Shown in pieces: positions 21,113 through 30,985 of a stretch of DNA of 64,000 nt. Under the pieces are notes generated by a model, which did not search any database, was not told where the DNA came from, and saw only the letters and a program-made list of their open reading frames with translations. Source of the stretch: Mycosarcoma maydis (lineage: Eukaryota > Basidiomycota > Ustilaginomycetes > Ustilaginales). The stretch is taken from assembly GCF_000328475.2 (NCBI RefSeq), contig NC_026498.1, positions 248,001 through 312,000 on the forward strand, written 5' to 3'. Within the stretch, counting starts at the first letter, position 1, and every line of letters begins with the position of its first letter. Made by a program: the position numbers and the translations under genes.

Positions 21113-21353
21113 ATGGCTCCTACCCTCCACCGTTTTTCTTGCGTGCTGCTCCCGCTGTCTGCTTAACTAGTCGGTCATTATCAAAACCGACCGCATTGAC
21201 AAGGGCAATGCCGGCAGCCAGATGTTGGATGCCGCAGTCCGACAGCTGCGCGCAGAGGACCAACGGCTAAAGCGATTCGAAACCCCCGAAAGCCACGACA
21301 TCGGCCGCCGTCAGCAGGAAATCCAACGCGTCTCATCCATGCTACATTCGTGA
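21113..21353 (+). pseudogene. Tubulin-specific chaperone A (TBCA/Rbl2)-like remnant
   Basis: A short coding trace. ATG 21113 (context CACC) begins MAPTLH. A 60-codon frame opens at 21171 straight after TAACTAG and reads VIIKTDRID, then LRAEDQRLKR and SHDIGRRQQEIQR before a TGA at 21351. The order IKT, RAED, DI..RQ.EI resembles the first two helices of TBCA/Rbl2, which binds beta-tubulin. Two defects show. The likely intron (from GT at 21132 to AG at 21170) leaves exon 1 and exon 2 out of phase. The protein also stops before the third helix, inside the dispersed ATTCGTGAT motif. It could be a dead copy, a mis-assembled gene, or a gene whose exon 1 I have not found. The resemblance is by eye only. 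Confidence 0.4.
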
Positions 21354-21841
21354 TGTGCGATAAGCCGCGCCACTTGTTCTTGGGTGCTGGAATTCATTCA
21401 CACCCGACGTGATGGGAGCTTTTCCTGATGCGGCCCACGGTGGATTTCTGCATGCCATTCGTGATGGTATATACGTGCTAGAAGGTCTGCAGACAGTCAG
21501 GTATTCTTGTGGCAGAGCCTCCGTGTCATACCTGTCCGCTCATTGGCATAAGATGGCTGAAAAGGTACCGATTGGGTTGAGACAAGGATGAGCGAGTAGA
21601 GACTCACGACTTGGGGGCCGCGTCAGGGGCTGCGGGTTGCGAAAACGGAAGCCACGAGCCACGAGCCACGAGCCAACTTGCAGAATGTTAGGACGTTAGC
21701 CCTAACTCGGGCCACAGTCGTGCGCAAACGTCGTGCGTCACAGTTCCCTGTGTGACTTTGAGCTAAACCAGCATACCAAAAAGAGACTAGGCATGGCCCA
21801 TATGTGCTCCGAGCAAAGACAAACCAAGGCTGCCACAACGC
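21354..21841. other. Intergenic spacer
   Basis: No gene seen. It contains ATTCGTGATG near 21459 and a three-unit GAGCCAC array at about 21649-21676. Confidence 0.6.
21649..21676. repeat. Heptad array, GAGCCAC
   Basis: Nearly perfect 7-base units GAGCCAC in tandem, differing from GANTC units at the third and fourth positions but keeping the period and the CAC end. Confidence 0.75.
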
Positions 21842-24460
21842 TCAGAAGCTCATGCCAACGACCTTTGCGTTCTTGATCGTGACCGAGCCGTTGAGCGTAA
21901 GATCGTTCAAGTGTGAGCTCTTGCCGACCCAGATCTTGTACTCTCCATCAACGATGTTGAACTGTTGCTGCGTCACGTCCCAAACGGAAAAGTCGCGCTT
22001 GGTGAGCTCGAATGTAGCAGTTTTCGGCGCGCCCTCGGGATCGAGGCGCTTGAGCCTGTCGAACCCACGCAGCTGTTTGATGGGTGCGTCTGCAGCTGGG
22101 GGGTATCCGACGTAAAGCTGGGCAACTTCATCTCCTCTGATTCCGCCAACGTTCTGAATGTCAGCAGTCACCTCGACAAGGTACTGGAAGAGGCTTCCAG
22201 ATCCGCCGGGCTGCTTGTCGTTGTTGGTCTTGAATGCGCTCGGTGCGTATTTGTTGTCGGCAGAATGTCGGATGTTGAGGTTCGAGTAGGTGTAGTTGGT
22301 GTAAGAGATGCCGTGACCGAAGGGGATAAGTGGTTCGATCCCCATCTTGTCCCATGCTCGGTAGTCGATGTAAAGTTGCTCGGTGAAGTCGACCTGAGGA
22401 TCGCTGGCCGGGCTCCCGACGATCTTGGCGTAGTGTTGAGCGTGTTTGTCAGCAAGAATCGAGTAAGGCATCTTACCAGATGGGTTGACATCGCCATAGA
22501 GGACGCGCGCAAGAGAATTTCCGGACTCCTGACCGGGCAGGTGTGGCAGCACGAGAGCGGTGATGTTGACATGGTCGAACCAGTCGCTCATGAGAATGGG
22601 TCCGACCGTGTGCACAACAACGATGGTGTTGTTGTTCTGCGAAGCGACGAGCCTTATCAGCTGATCACCGTCGGCATCCAGACGCAACGATTGTCGGTCG
22701 CTGTCTTCTCCCGAACGAGCTTGGACAAAGACGAGAGCAGCATCCGACAGCCCCGCCGCCTGCTTGACGAGCATTTGGTTGTACTCGTCGCCGACGTCGT
22801 TCAGGTTGTTGATCACCGAACCGTGATTTTGCTTGGCAACCTGAGAGATACCGCCAAGAGGATCGATGAGATATGGGAAAAATCCTGCGCCTGAGCCCCA
22901 GCCGATAGCTTGAGTACCGTTCGAAGTGGCGTTGGCAGGGCACAGAAGCGATCCCAGCCCGATCCAGTTCTGGCACGAGTTGATACCGTATGGGTTGGAT
23001 CCTGCATCGCTTCCAAAAATACCGATACGAGCCTTCTTGTTGAGCGGTAAACCGAGTCCGAACGCCGTGCTGCCCTGAGGACCCGCCTGGTTGGATCGCT
23101 TGTTGTAGATCAGCGTGACCGCCGCTTCGCCGATCTCTCTGACGATCTTCCAGTGGTCAGCCTGGACATCACGGTGCTCGTTGACAACGCTGCCGTTATA
23201 AATTGTGTTCTGGTAGCCGTCCTTGTAGCTTACCGTGGGGTAGCCCTTGTGCTGACCACGAAGGTACCACTGAGCAAGCAGACGAGTGATACCGTCGTTT
23301 ATACGCTCGATCTTTACTTGGCCCGCATCGAGCGCACGGACGAGATCCGAGCCACCTACGAGGTTTTTGTAGCCTCCCGTCATGCCTCCTGGCATGACCA
23401 CGTCTGATCCGCCATTGTACGTGTTGGAAGTGTTGAAAGCGGCCGACCAGTCGGTGACGACGAATCCTTGGAAGTCGAGCTCATCCTTCAGAATGGTATT
23501 GAGCAACTTGCTGTTTTCACAGCCCTGTGTCGAGTTGATCCTGTTGTACACGCACATCACCGCGCCAGAGCCAGCACGAACGGCGTTCATAAACGGCCAG
23601 AGGTAGAGTTCGTGAAGCGTACGATCATCCAGGTTGGCACTATAGGTGAGTTCGGTGTTGTTATTCGGGTTGAGTGTGTAAGCGTCCGAAGCGGCGTACA
23701 GTTGCCGGTAGGTCTCTTGTTCGTAAGCGAGGAAGTGCTTTGCAGTTGAGATGACACCTGCCGACTGGGTTCCTGAGACAGTGTAGTAAGCAGCTTCCCC
23801 GTGGAGGTAAGGGTCAGGACCGAATCCTTCCCAGTTACGGCCTTGGAACGGACTGCGGCCAAGAGGGCCACCCGTCACTGGGCCGAGATGAACATTGACG
23901 CCCTTAGCGACAAACTCGGCGCCCAGCGCTGCAGCACGTCTGTAGATCAGATCACGGTCCCATGTTGCAGCTGTTGTGACACCAGCAGGGAAGACGGTTA
24001 CAAAGTCGGAAGCACGCAAACCGGCCGGACCATCTTGGAAGCAGAGTTCTGGGATGCCAAAACGCTCGACACGACCGAGTGTACCTTCACAACGGCCGCC
24101 CGTGATTCCAGCGGTTAGATTGACCTTTTCCTCGAGCGTCAATTGCTCAACGACGCTACGAGCCTTTTCGACAGCCCACTCCCAACCGCCACTACCAGTG
24201 ACAGGATGAAACGGACTGTTGACATCGGCGAGCTCAGGACCACCTCGATAGAAGGTGCCGGCGAGCGGAGCTTTGGCAAGAGCAGAGTTGTCCGAGGAGC
24301 TGATGTTCCATTGCGGAAAGGAATAATCGGTTTCGTTTGACGCATCCGCTTGGTGAGTGTTGAGAAAAAACGGCATGTGCTCAAGTGAGGCGGCTTGAGT
24401 GCCAAGCACATTGGCAGCGTAGATGCTGAGCACCAGCAGCGACTTGACGGTGGCCATCAT
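21842..24460 (-). CDS. Secreted GH3 beta-glucosidase
   Basis: An 872-residue glycoside hydrolase family 3 enzyme that releases terminal beta-linked glucose, for example from cellobiose or wall glucan oligomers. A signal peptide follows the start (about residues 1-24). The three GH3 parts are present: an N-terminal barrel with the nucleophile Asp337 in VVTDWSA, a sandwich domain, and a C-terminal fibronectin-III-like domain (about 760-840, ending KIWVGKSS). Substrate-loop motifs such as GPVTGGPLGRSPFQGRNWEGFG are family-typical. Many NxS/T sites fit extracellular glycosylation. ATG 24460 or the next codon at 24457 is the start; the frame further upstream begins on TTG. Confidence 0.94.
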   Translation of the reverse strand: MMATVKSLLVLSIYAANVLGTQAASLEHMPFFLNTHQADASNETDYSFPQWNISSSDNSALAKAPLAGTFYRGGPELADVNSPFHPVTGSGGWEWAVEKARSVVEQLTLEEKVNLTAGITGGRCEGTLGRVERFGIPELCFQDGPAGLRASDFVTVFPAGVTTAATWDRDLIYRRAAALGAEFVAKGVNVHLGPVTGGPLGRSPFQGRNWEGFGPDPYLHGEAAYYTVSGTQSAGVISTAKHFLAYEQETYRQLYAASDAYTLNPNNNTELTYSANLDDRTLHELYLWPFMNAVRAGSGAVMCVYNRINSTQGCENSKLLNTILKDELDFQGFVVTDWSAAFNTSNTYNGGSDVVMPGGMTGGYKNLVGGSDLVRALDAGQVKIERINDGITRLLAQWYLRGQHKGYPTVSYKDGYQNTIYNGSVVNEHRDVQADHWKIVREIGEAAVTLIYNKRSNQAGPQGSTAFGLGLPLNKKARIGIFGSDAGSNPYGINSCQNWIGLGSLLCPANATSNGTQAIGWGSGAGFFPYLIDPLGGISQVAKQNHGSVINNLNDVGDEYNQMLVKQAAGLSDAALVFVQARSGEDSDRQSLRLDADGDQLIRLVASQNNNTIVVVHTVGPILMSDWFDHVNITALVLPHLPGQESGNSLARVLYGDVNPSGKMPYSILADKHAQHYAKIVGSPASDPQVDFTEQLYIDYRAWDKMGIEPLIPFGHGISYTNYTYSNLNIRHSADNKYAPSAFKTNNDKQPGGSGSLFQYLVEVTADIQNVGGIRGDEVAQLYVGYPPAADAPIKQLRGFDRLKRLDPEGAPKTATFELTKRDFSVWDVTQQQFNIVDGEYKIWVGKSSHLNDLTLNGSVTIKNAKVVGMSF

Positions 24461-27409
24461 GCTGACAGTGCTTCTGATCGACCTTGCGCAGTGTCCCAAA
24501 GCCGTGATGTTTAGAGCTGGGGTGTAAGGGGACAGATGGCGAAAAGAAGGCAGTAAGCTTGGCGTTTCAACGGTGCGGTGTATATGGCGGAGTTCTGAAC
24601 GTACTTATAGAGACTCTGGGCTGGAATCGAGTCGATTGCTGTTGGCCTGCGGAACAGCTCAAGAGTTTTGCCGAGTGCAACGACAGACAATCTGACCGAC
24701 TCTGATCTCAGCAAGTGCTCTCCTGCAGCGGCTCACCGGTGATGATGGCTAACCCCATTACGGCGGCAGGTCTCAAGAAGAATGGTGTGTGAGCTCGGAA
24801 ATAAAGTGGAAGAGTATCGAGATTCCAGCCTGACTTGGCATCGTCCTGAGCTTGTTTGCATTGTAGAAGTGTGGGGCCGGTACGGCAATATAGTGCGAGG
24901 CTCGGCTGTGAGACGGAAGTCTTTTCTTTTCTGACAAGACCTCACAGACCGAAACGAGGGAGGCGGGGTTCAGGCAAACAGTCTGATTAGCGGTTCGATG
25001 TGGCAAGGCATGTGTTAGAGAAGATCCCCGAAGTGGACGTGAGCGCTAACCAAAAGAGAACAACCATTCGTGACTATTCAGTGGAGTAGGCGAACCAGGT
25101 CTGGGTGACAACCTCTTACTGGTAAGCGAGTCGAGTGTTGGCTTACCGGTAACCGTGTTGCATGATCACCGGTCCAAGAAGGGCCTCGACAAGATGCAAA
25201 ACAAAGGTATGCAGACATGAAGGAAAGAGAATATTAACTTGGAAGTGAAGCGAGGTGCGTGGGGGAGCCACACGTTACAGATTGCCGGAGCGGCAGAAGT
25301 GGACGTGTCAGAGGAAAATGGCAATCACTCGTACGGGGGCTCACGTTCGTCGCTTAACAGCCAAATAAGGAGGAAGAAATGTTGCTTAACCCAGGGAGAG
25401 AGTCGCTGCCGAGCTCCCAGCCGTGGCCTAAGGGGCACGGGCGGTCAAGCGTCGCATGAAAGCGGGGAGGAATGCGCGCGATAACGTGAAAGACATAATA
25501 AAACGGGACGGGAGAGGTGGGTGAAGGTAAGAAGTACGCTGCTCTTGGCCCAGCGTACGAGAGGAGAGATGATGGAGCTGACGAAGAATGAGGCAGAGGG
25601 CAAACTGTATGTTTTAGCTTGGTTCCCCGTCAGCTCGTGCTCGTAAAAACAAGTCGCGCGCTTGACGCTAAGGTCACGTACTCAACGTGCTTAACTGTAT
25701 AAATTGAGCTGTAAGCCACTCTGTTACCCGCACGTACCAATGAGGCTAGCGCTTGAAACGAGACGCTCTGCAATCGTGAATGCCGCGTTAATGCAGAGGG
25801 TAGCCTGGGATCGAATCACGAACAGCGAGCCAACGAGACTAGCAAGTCTCCTGATCTGGCTGAGTGAGCTACAGTTCCAGTCATGCGATCCTCGCAGCTG
25901 ATGTGCTAATACGGTTATTTGATAGGCGCTGCTTCGAACAGCATCTGTCAGTTGAAGCCAGCACCAAAGTAGAAATCGGGAGCAAATCGTGGCTTTCGGC
26001 AATCTCTACGAGGTCAGCACGATGTGTCCGTTGGAACAGGTACACTCTGAGTAGGCCGCCTCTTGGAAGATGTTGCAATAAACTGGACTGACCCACACCG
26101 AGTGGCGTGAATCTTGTGCAGAGCAGCATCCCGAAATGACAAAACTTGCCTCGAGGGAGCTTGCCACAGATACTCTGAGTCGAAGCAAGAGCAAAGCAAG
26201 AGCAAAGCAAGAGCTTTGGTGAAGATCGTCAAGAAATTCTCGCAGGAGAGAGAAGCATGAAAATGCCGACCGGCGACGTTTGTGAGGTCAGCAGGGTTGA
26301 GCGTGGTCGTGGTGCACAGCGGCAAGAAGCGGGGGTTTACATGCTTCTGACCGGCGATGTGCCTATGTGCGGTTGTCAATAGGCAAGCATTCACGATTCC
26401 ATTCAAATCAGCATTCGTGATTCGGTGATTTGGGATATTTGCGGGGACCCTTCGATTTTCCTGGTCGATGGGTCAGTTCGAGTCCGCTTCGAGTCTGCTC
26501 AGAGGGATGGAAAGCCCATCCCATCGAGCCTTGTTTTTGTTGTCTCGCTTTGAAAAGGTGGGTTGACAGCATAAATACATACTGGGTGAACAAGCCGAGT
26601 CGGCTTCATCTCGATGCGAATCAAGACTCGATGAGGTGAGCGCCGGACTGGAAGTGGGAGCTACACTCCACCATAGAGTCTGATCACGTCGTGGTTCGCT
26701 AAGTTACTGCAAAGGCATGTATGTACCTGCATCTCGCAAGCAAACTGGGAACTGTCAGCTGATGGGCTAAAAACAGAGGAATTACAAGAATTACAACCGA
26801 CCCTCGTTGCCAGCGGGTCATATCAGAAGACACTCGACGATTTGAATCGATCCAAGACTAGGAGCTCTACCTGTCGTTGCGAGTCCCATGGGCAAGCTTG
26901 TCTCTTTGAATACGAAGAGAAACAGTCGAAAAGCTCAGACTTGAAGGCACTGCGTTCCGAACGGGACCAAAGACTGACACATTCGTGATTGTCTGCCTTC
27001 CGTCCGAGTCAAAGGAGCCTGGACAGACGTGACGTGAACAGGCAGAGGCACGGATATATGCTTTTGAGCTTTGACATGGGTCTGACAAAATTGATAGCAT
27101 AAGACAGTGTCCCACGAGTCGCCGCCCAATCAGCTTTACCTGCCAATGAGCCTTCATCAAGAGTTTCCTTGATAGATCACTCTTGCCGATTTCCTCGTGA
27201 CCACCGTAAAAGTACCTTCCGTTCCATGCTGCGCCTCCCTGAAAAGCCCAAAGTATTCCATTTGCCGTCGAGTAATTAGCCATGCTTAATCGGAGCTGAT
27301 TTCTGCCGATTGCCGATGTGCTGAGCTTCTCAGGTGTGACGTGTGGATCTTGGTCAACTCTCGACTACACGCTGAGAATATCGCTAGCCGCTGGCCAGGT
27401 GAGATGTAA

Positions 27410-27434
27410 GCAGATGTAAGCAGATGTAAGCATG
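27410..27434. repeat. Short tandem repeat, 10-bp unit GCAGATGTAA
   Basis: About two and a half to three consecutive copies of the unit GCAGATGTAA. It is one of the few tandem arrays here that does not have a 7-base period. Confidence 0.8.
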
Positions 27435-27870
27435 CGGGACGTCTGATCTTGCTAACTAGTACAAGACTCATCGAGTGTGTGCCTGCATACATGTGGATCA
27501 GGAGACTCGGAGCGAGTCAGGACCATCAACCTCACCGGTGGCTAATGAAGTAAGCGTGAGCACAATGGGCAGCGCGAGGCCGAAGATTATTTCGATCCTT
27601 GCGATGGCTTTGCATGCATTCGTGATTGTGGCGAAGCGCGCGCTCAACATTCAGAGAACTGAGCCTTTTACACTGTGTCGTGTCGAAGCCAGAACAAGAG
27701 GCAGACAGGTCATTGGTAATCGTGAATTCTGTGCGTCCGAACAACACGGCTCCAAACAAGACGGCGAGGTTGCGGGGTAGATGGGGCACCGCCAACAAGA
27801 TATGCATGGACGCATGACAGCAACTCGGCAGTCTGACATGAACTTGCAAGATCTCGAGACCCACGCACCA

Positions 27871-27919
27871 GAATCACGAATCACGAATCACGAATCACGA
27901 ATCACGAATTACGAATCAC
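27871..27919. repeat. Seven-copy GAATCAC array
   Basis: Seven tandem 7-base units: five GAATCAC, one GAATTAC, then GAATCAC. This is the purest array of the dispersed heptad family in the window. It sits at the left border of an AT-rich pocket. Confidence 0.93.
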
Positions 27920-29248
27920 AATCGCAGTTGTGAGTCACGAGTGTCGTGAATGAACCAACCCCGGTTTCATTTTATTATATGATATTTCAATCACGAATAT
28001 TTGTGATTCCTTCATTTTTTCAATATTGCGTTATTTTATATTTTTATTACAGTATATTATCATTATTTTTTGGCGAATTGGCTCGGCGAAAAGATTGCCG
28101 ATCTGGGGTTCACCGGCGATGCGACGCTACAAGAGACTGGGCAAACCAAGCGAGTCGTGAGTTCAGGTGCCCACGCTGGCTTTCCAAACTCACTTGCCGC
28201 TACAGTCGTGAGTTGCGAGTGGAGAGTCAGCCCACAGACCATACATACACTGTGCAGCTGGACAGGCGATGCTGTCTCTATAGCTTCAACGTGATAGAAA
28301 CGAAATGCTTTTGGAACTACATCACGTACAGTAGTATGTCATATTCACATTTACGATTGTTCATGAATATTCGTGATTGATTCGTGATTCGACTTGACTT
28401 GGTTCTTGCACAGCTGGCTGGATAACTAGCATTCACGATTGATTCGACTTGATTTGATTGTTATACAGATTAAGTTATTCGGGATTCAGGATTCAGGATT
28501 ATACCTTCATCTGACGTCCATCCAACTCGGCAATGAGTCAGCCCCACGCCCGTGGCCCGTCTTGAGCGCTAATCGTGAGCGGCTGCAGCTGTTCGAGATT
28601 TGTCTGGGTGCTACGACGAGGCGTCTTTGCACTCACTCTCTTCCATCTCGACAGGTTTGCCGGTTGACCACGCACATTTTCCCCCGCTGACGTGCACGGT
28701 GCGCTTGCGCTCGTCTGGTCTCGTGCTGATGCAGCGCACTTGACCGGTCGGTCTTTCCCGTTGATGCTCATGCTGAGTACCGCCCAGCGGCCTTGGACAC
28801 GTCAAACAACCATGAATGTGCTGGGCTGCTCGTGGCTACTACGAATGCAAGCCAGTTCATTTGCGGAGCAACAAGGTTGGCTGTACCACATCCACGATGA
28901 GCTCGGCGCACGTCGTCGTGTGCTGTTGCTATCACCTCGAGCTAGATCGCACACAGTCATGAGTGGCGTCTCTCTCTTTCTTTCCATCTCGGCTCACCCG
29001 CTCACGCATCTCATCTGGTGACGCCCCTCGTGTGATTCCCTCCGCTGGCAAAGCCTGAGCGTGAGTGAGGCCATCAGTGCAGCATAGCATAGCCAGTCGG
29101 GCAGGACATCCAACCAGCCCTCAACGGCTAAAGAGAAAAGTAGAAATAGCCGCCCAATTCTCTTACCATTTGCAATGATCACTCTCCCCCCAAACCTTCT
29201 TTATCCATATCCATCCCTCGACCTTTCTCTACCCCTTCAGAGAACAGC

Positions 29249-30985
29249 ATGGTTGGCGTTGCTACCACTCGTGACCACAGTCATGTCGCTCAAGCGCTGG
29301 CTGACCATCGTCTGTCGATGGTCGGCGCTACGGGCGCCAAGGGTCTAGTTAAGAATGCCCGTACCCTTGCTATTGCTGTGTTTGCTTCGATGGGCGGTCT
29401 GATCTACGGCTATAACCAGGGCATGTTTGGTCAAATCTTGAGCATGCACTCGTTTAGCGAGGCAAGTGGTGTCAAGGGTATCACCAATCCCACGCTCGCT
29501 GGTTTCATCACTGCCATTCTCGAACTCGGTGCTTGGGTCGGTGTGTTGATGAATGGCTACGTTTCCGACGCTTTCGGGCGAAGAAAATGCGTTGTATTCG
29601 GCGTTGTCTGGTTTATCCTCGGTGCCATCATCCAAGCTTGCACTCGCGACGGCTCCTACAATTATATCATCGCTGGACGAACCATTACCGGTGTCGGTAT
29701 CGGCTCTCTATCGATGATTGTACCTCTTTACAACGCCGAGTTGGCGCCCCCAGAGATCCGTGGCTCGCTCGTTGCCCTTCAGCAGCAGGCCATTGTTGCC
29801 GGTGTCATGATCAGCTACTGGTTCACCTACGGCACCAACTACATTGGCGGCACTGGCGCCGCCCAGAGTCGTGCAGCCTGGTTGATTCCCATCACTGTGC
29901 AGATCCTCCCCGCACTCATGCTCGCTATCGGCATCTTTTTCCTGCCCGAGTCGCCTCGTTGGCTGATCAATGTCGGACGCGAACAAGAATCGCTCAAGGT
30001 GATCGCCGACCTTCGCAGACTTCCCGAGAACGACCTCCTCGTTCAGCTCGAGTTCCTCGAGGTCAAGGCCCAGAAGCTCTTTGAGGATCGTGTCTCGGCT
30101 CACGATCACCCAGATCTCCAGGACGGCTCCCGCTCGAGCAACTTCAAGCTCGGTGTCGCCCAGTACAAGTCGCTCGTCACCAACCCGGCCAACCTTCGAC
30201 GCACGATAGTAGCTGTCGTTACTATGTTGTTTCAGCAGTGGTGCGGTATAAACTTTGTGCTCTACTATTCGCCATTTATCTTCAAACAGATCGGTCTCGA
30301 GGGCAACACCATCTCGCTTCTCGCCTCGGGGGTCGTTGGTATCGTTCTCTTCCTCGCAACCATACCTGCTGTGCTCTACATCGACACCTGGGGACGCAAG
30401 CCTACGCTCTATGTCGGATGCGCCATCATGGGCGCCTGTCACTTGGCTGTGGCCATTATCATTGCTACCTGCAGTGACAACTGGCCTGCTCACCGTGCTG
30501 CTGGTTGGGTTGCCTGCGTCTTCGTCTGGATCTTTGCCGCTGGCTTCGGTTTCTCTTTCGGCCCGATCGGCTGGATCATCGTTGCCGAGGTATTCCCTCT
30601 TGGCTTGAGGGCTAAAGGTGTGTCCATTGGTGCCGCTTCCAACTGGCTCAACAATTTTGCGGTGGCCATGTCGACCCCGGATTTCATTTCTGCCGCTCCG
30701 TACGGCGTCTTTATCTTCCTTGGGGTTATGTGCTTCCTTGCGATTGCCTATGTCAAGTTTTTTGTTCCCGAGACCAAGATGAAGTCGCTCGATGAGCTCG
30801 ATGCCGTCTTTGGCGACAATTCGGGTCGATCGAAATGGGAAGCTGGCATGATGCTCCAAGCCCAGCGCGATGTTGGCCTCCTCCGTCTAGCTGGTATCGA
30901 CGAGGGAAAGATCAGCGCTGTTACGGCTGATGACGCCTCTGACAAGGACGAGAAAAGCTCCGACATCATCACATCGACCGTATGA
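29249..30985 (+). CDS. MFS sugar transporter
   Basis: A 578-residue major facilitator superfamily protein of the sugar porter family, importing hexose or a related sugar across the plasma membrane, usually with protons. Twelve hydrophobic segments can be followed. Family motifs are present: GRRKCVVFG after TM2, GRTITGVGIG in TM4, the PESPRWL block before the central loop, QQWCGINFVLYYSP in TM7, and PETK after TM12. The C-terminal tail is acidic and Ser-rich. The N terminus (about 45 residues) is cytosolic. The exact substrate is not readable; quinate, xylose and glucose carriers share these motifs. The start ATG 29249 follows a C/T-rich leader. Confidence 0.92.
   Translation: MVGVATTRDHSHVAQALADHRLSMVGATGAKGLVKNARTLAIAVFASMGGLIYGYNQGMFGQILSMHSFSEASGVKGITNPTLAGFITAILELGAWVGVLMNGYVSDAFGRRKCVVFGVVWFILGAIIQACTRDGSYNYIIAGRTITGVGIGSLSMIVPLYNAELAPPEIRGSLVALQQQAIVAGVMISYWFTYGTNYIGGTGAAQSRAAWLIPITVQILPALMLAIGIFFLPESPRWLINVGREQESLKVIADLRRLPENDLLVQLEFLEVKAQKLFEDRVSAHDHPDLQDGSRSSNFKLGVAQYKSLVTNPANLRRTIVAVVTMLFQQWCGINFVLYYSPFIFKQIGLEGNTISLLASGVVGIVLFLATIPAVLYIDTWGRKPTLYVGCAIMGACHLAVAIIIATCSDNWPAHRAAGWVACVFVWIFAAGFGFSFGPIGWIIVAEVFPLGLRAKGVSIGAASNWLNNFAVAMSTPDFISAAPYGVFIFLGVMCFLAIAYVKFFVPETKMKSLDELDAVFGDNSGRSKWEAGMMLQAQRDVGLLRLAGIDEGKISAVTADDASDKDEKSSDIITSTV

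Larger units (their letters stand above)
24461..29248. other. 4.8 kb gene-poor region
   Basis: I see no supported coding gene across this stretch. It should hold the GH3 promoter at the left and the sugar-transporter promoter at the right (C/T-rich leader from about 29180). Notable contents are a CAAGAGCAAAG-type tandem near 26185-26215, a GCAGATGTAA tandem near 27410-27432, the GAATCAC array at 27871-27919, and AT-rich pockets at 27960-28075 and 28290-28500 studded with GANTC motifs. A degenerate gene or a noncoding RNA cannot be excluded. Confidence 0.6.

Noticed and set aside
26460..26510. tRNA-like B-box (GTTCGAGTCC)
   Set aside because: No matching A-box, acceptor stem or anticodon arm could be folded around it. 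I found no other convincing tRNA in the window, though I could not run a covariance search.
27871..27919. CRISPR-like repeat array
   Set aside because: Units are 7 bases with no spacers, in a eukaryotic context.
24461..29248. Centromere or telomere-proximal region
   Set aside because: No large repeats, no TTAGGG arrays and no dense retroelements; flanked by ordinary genes.
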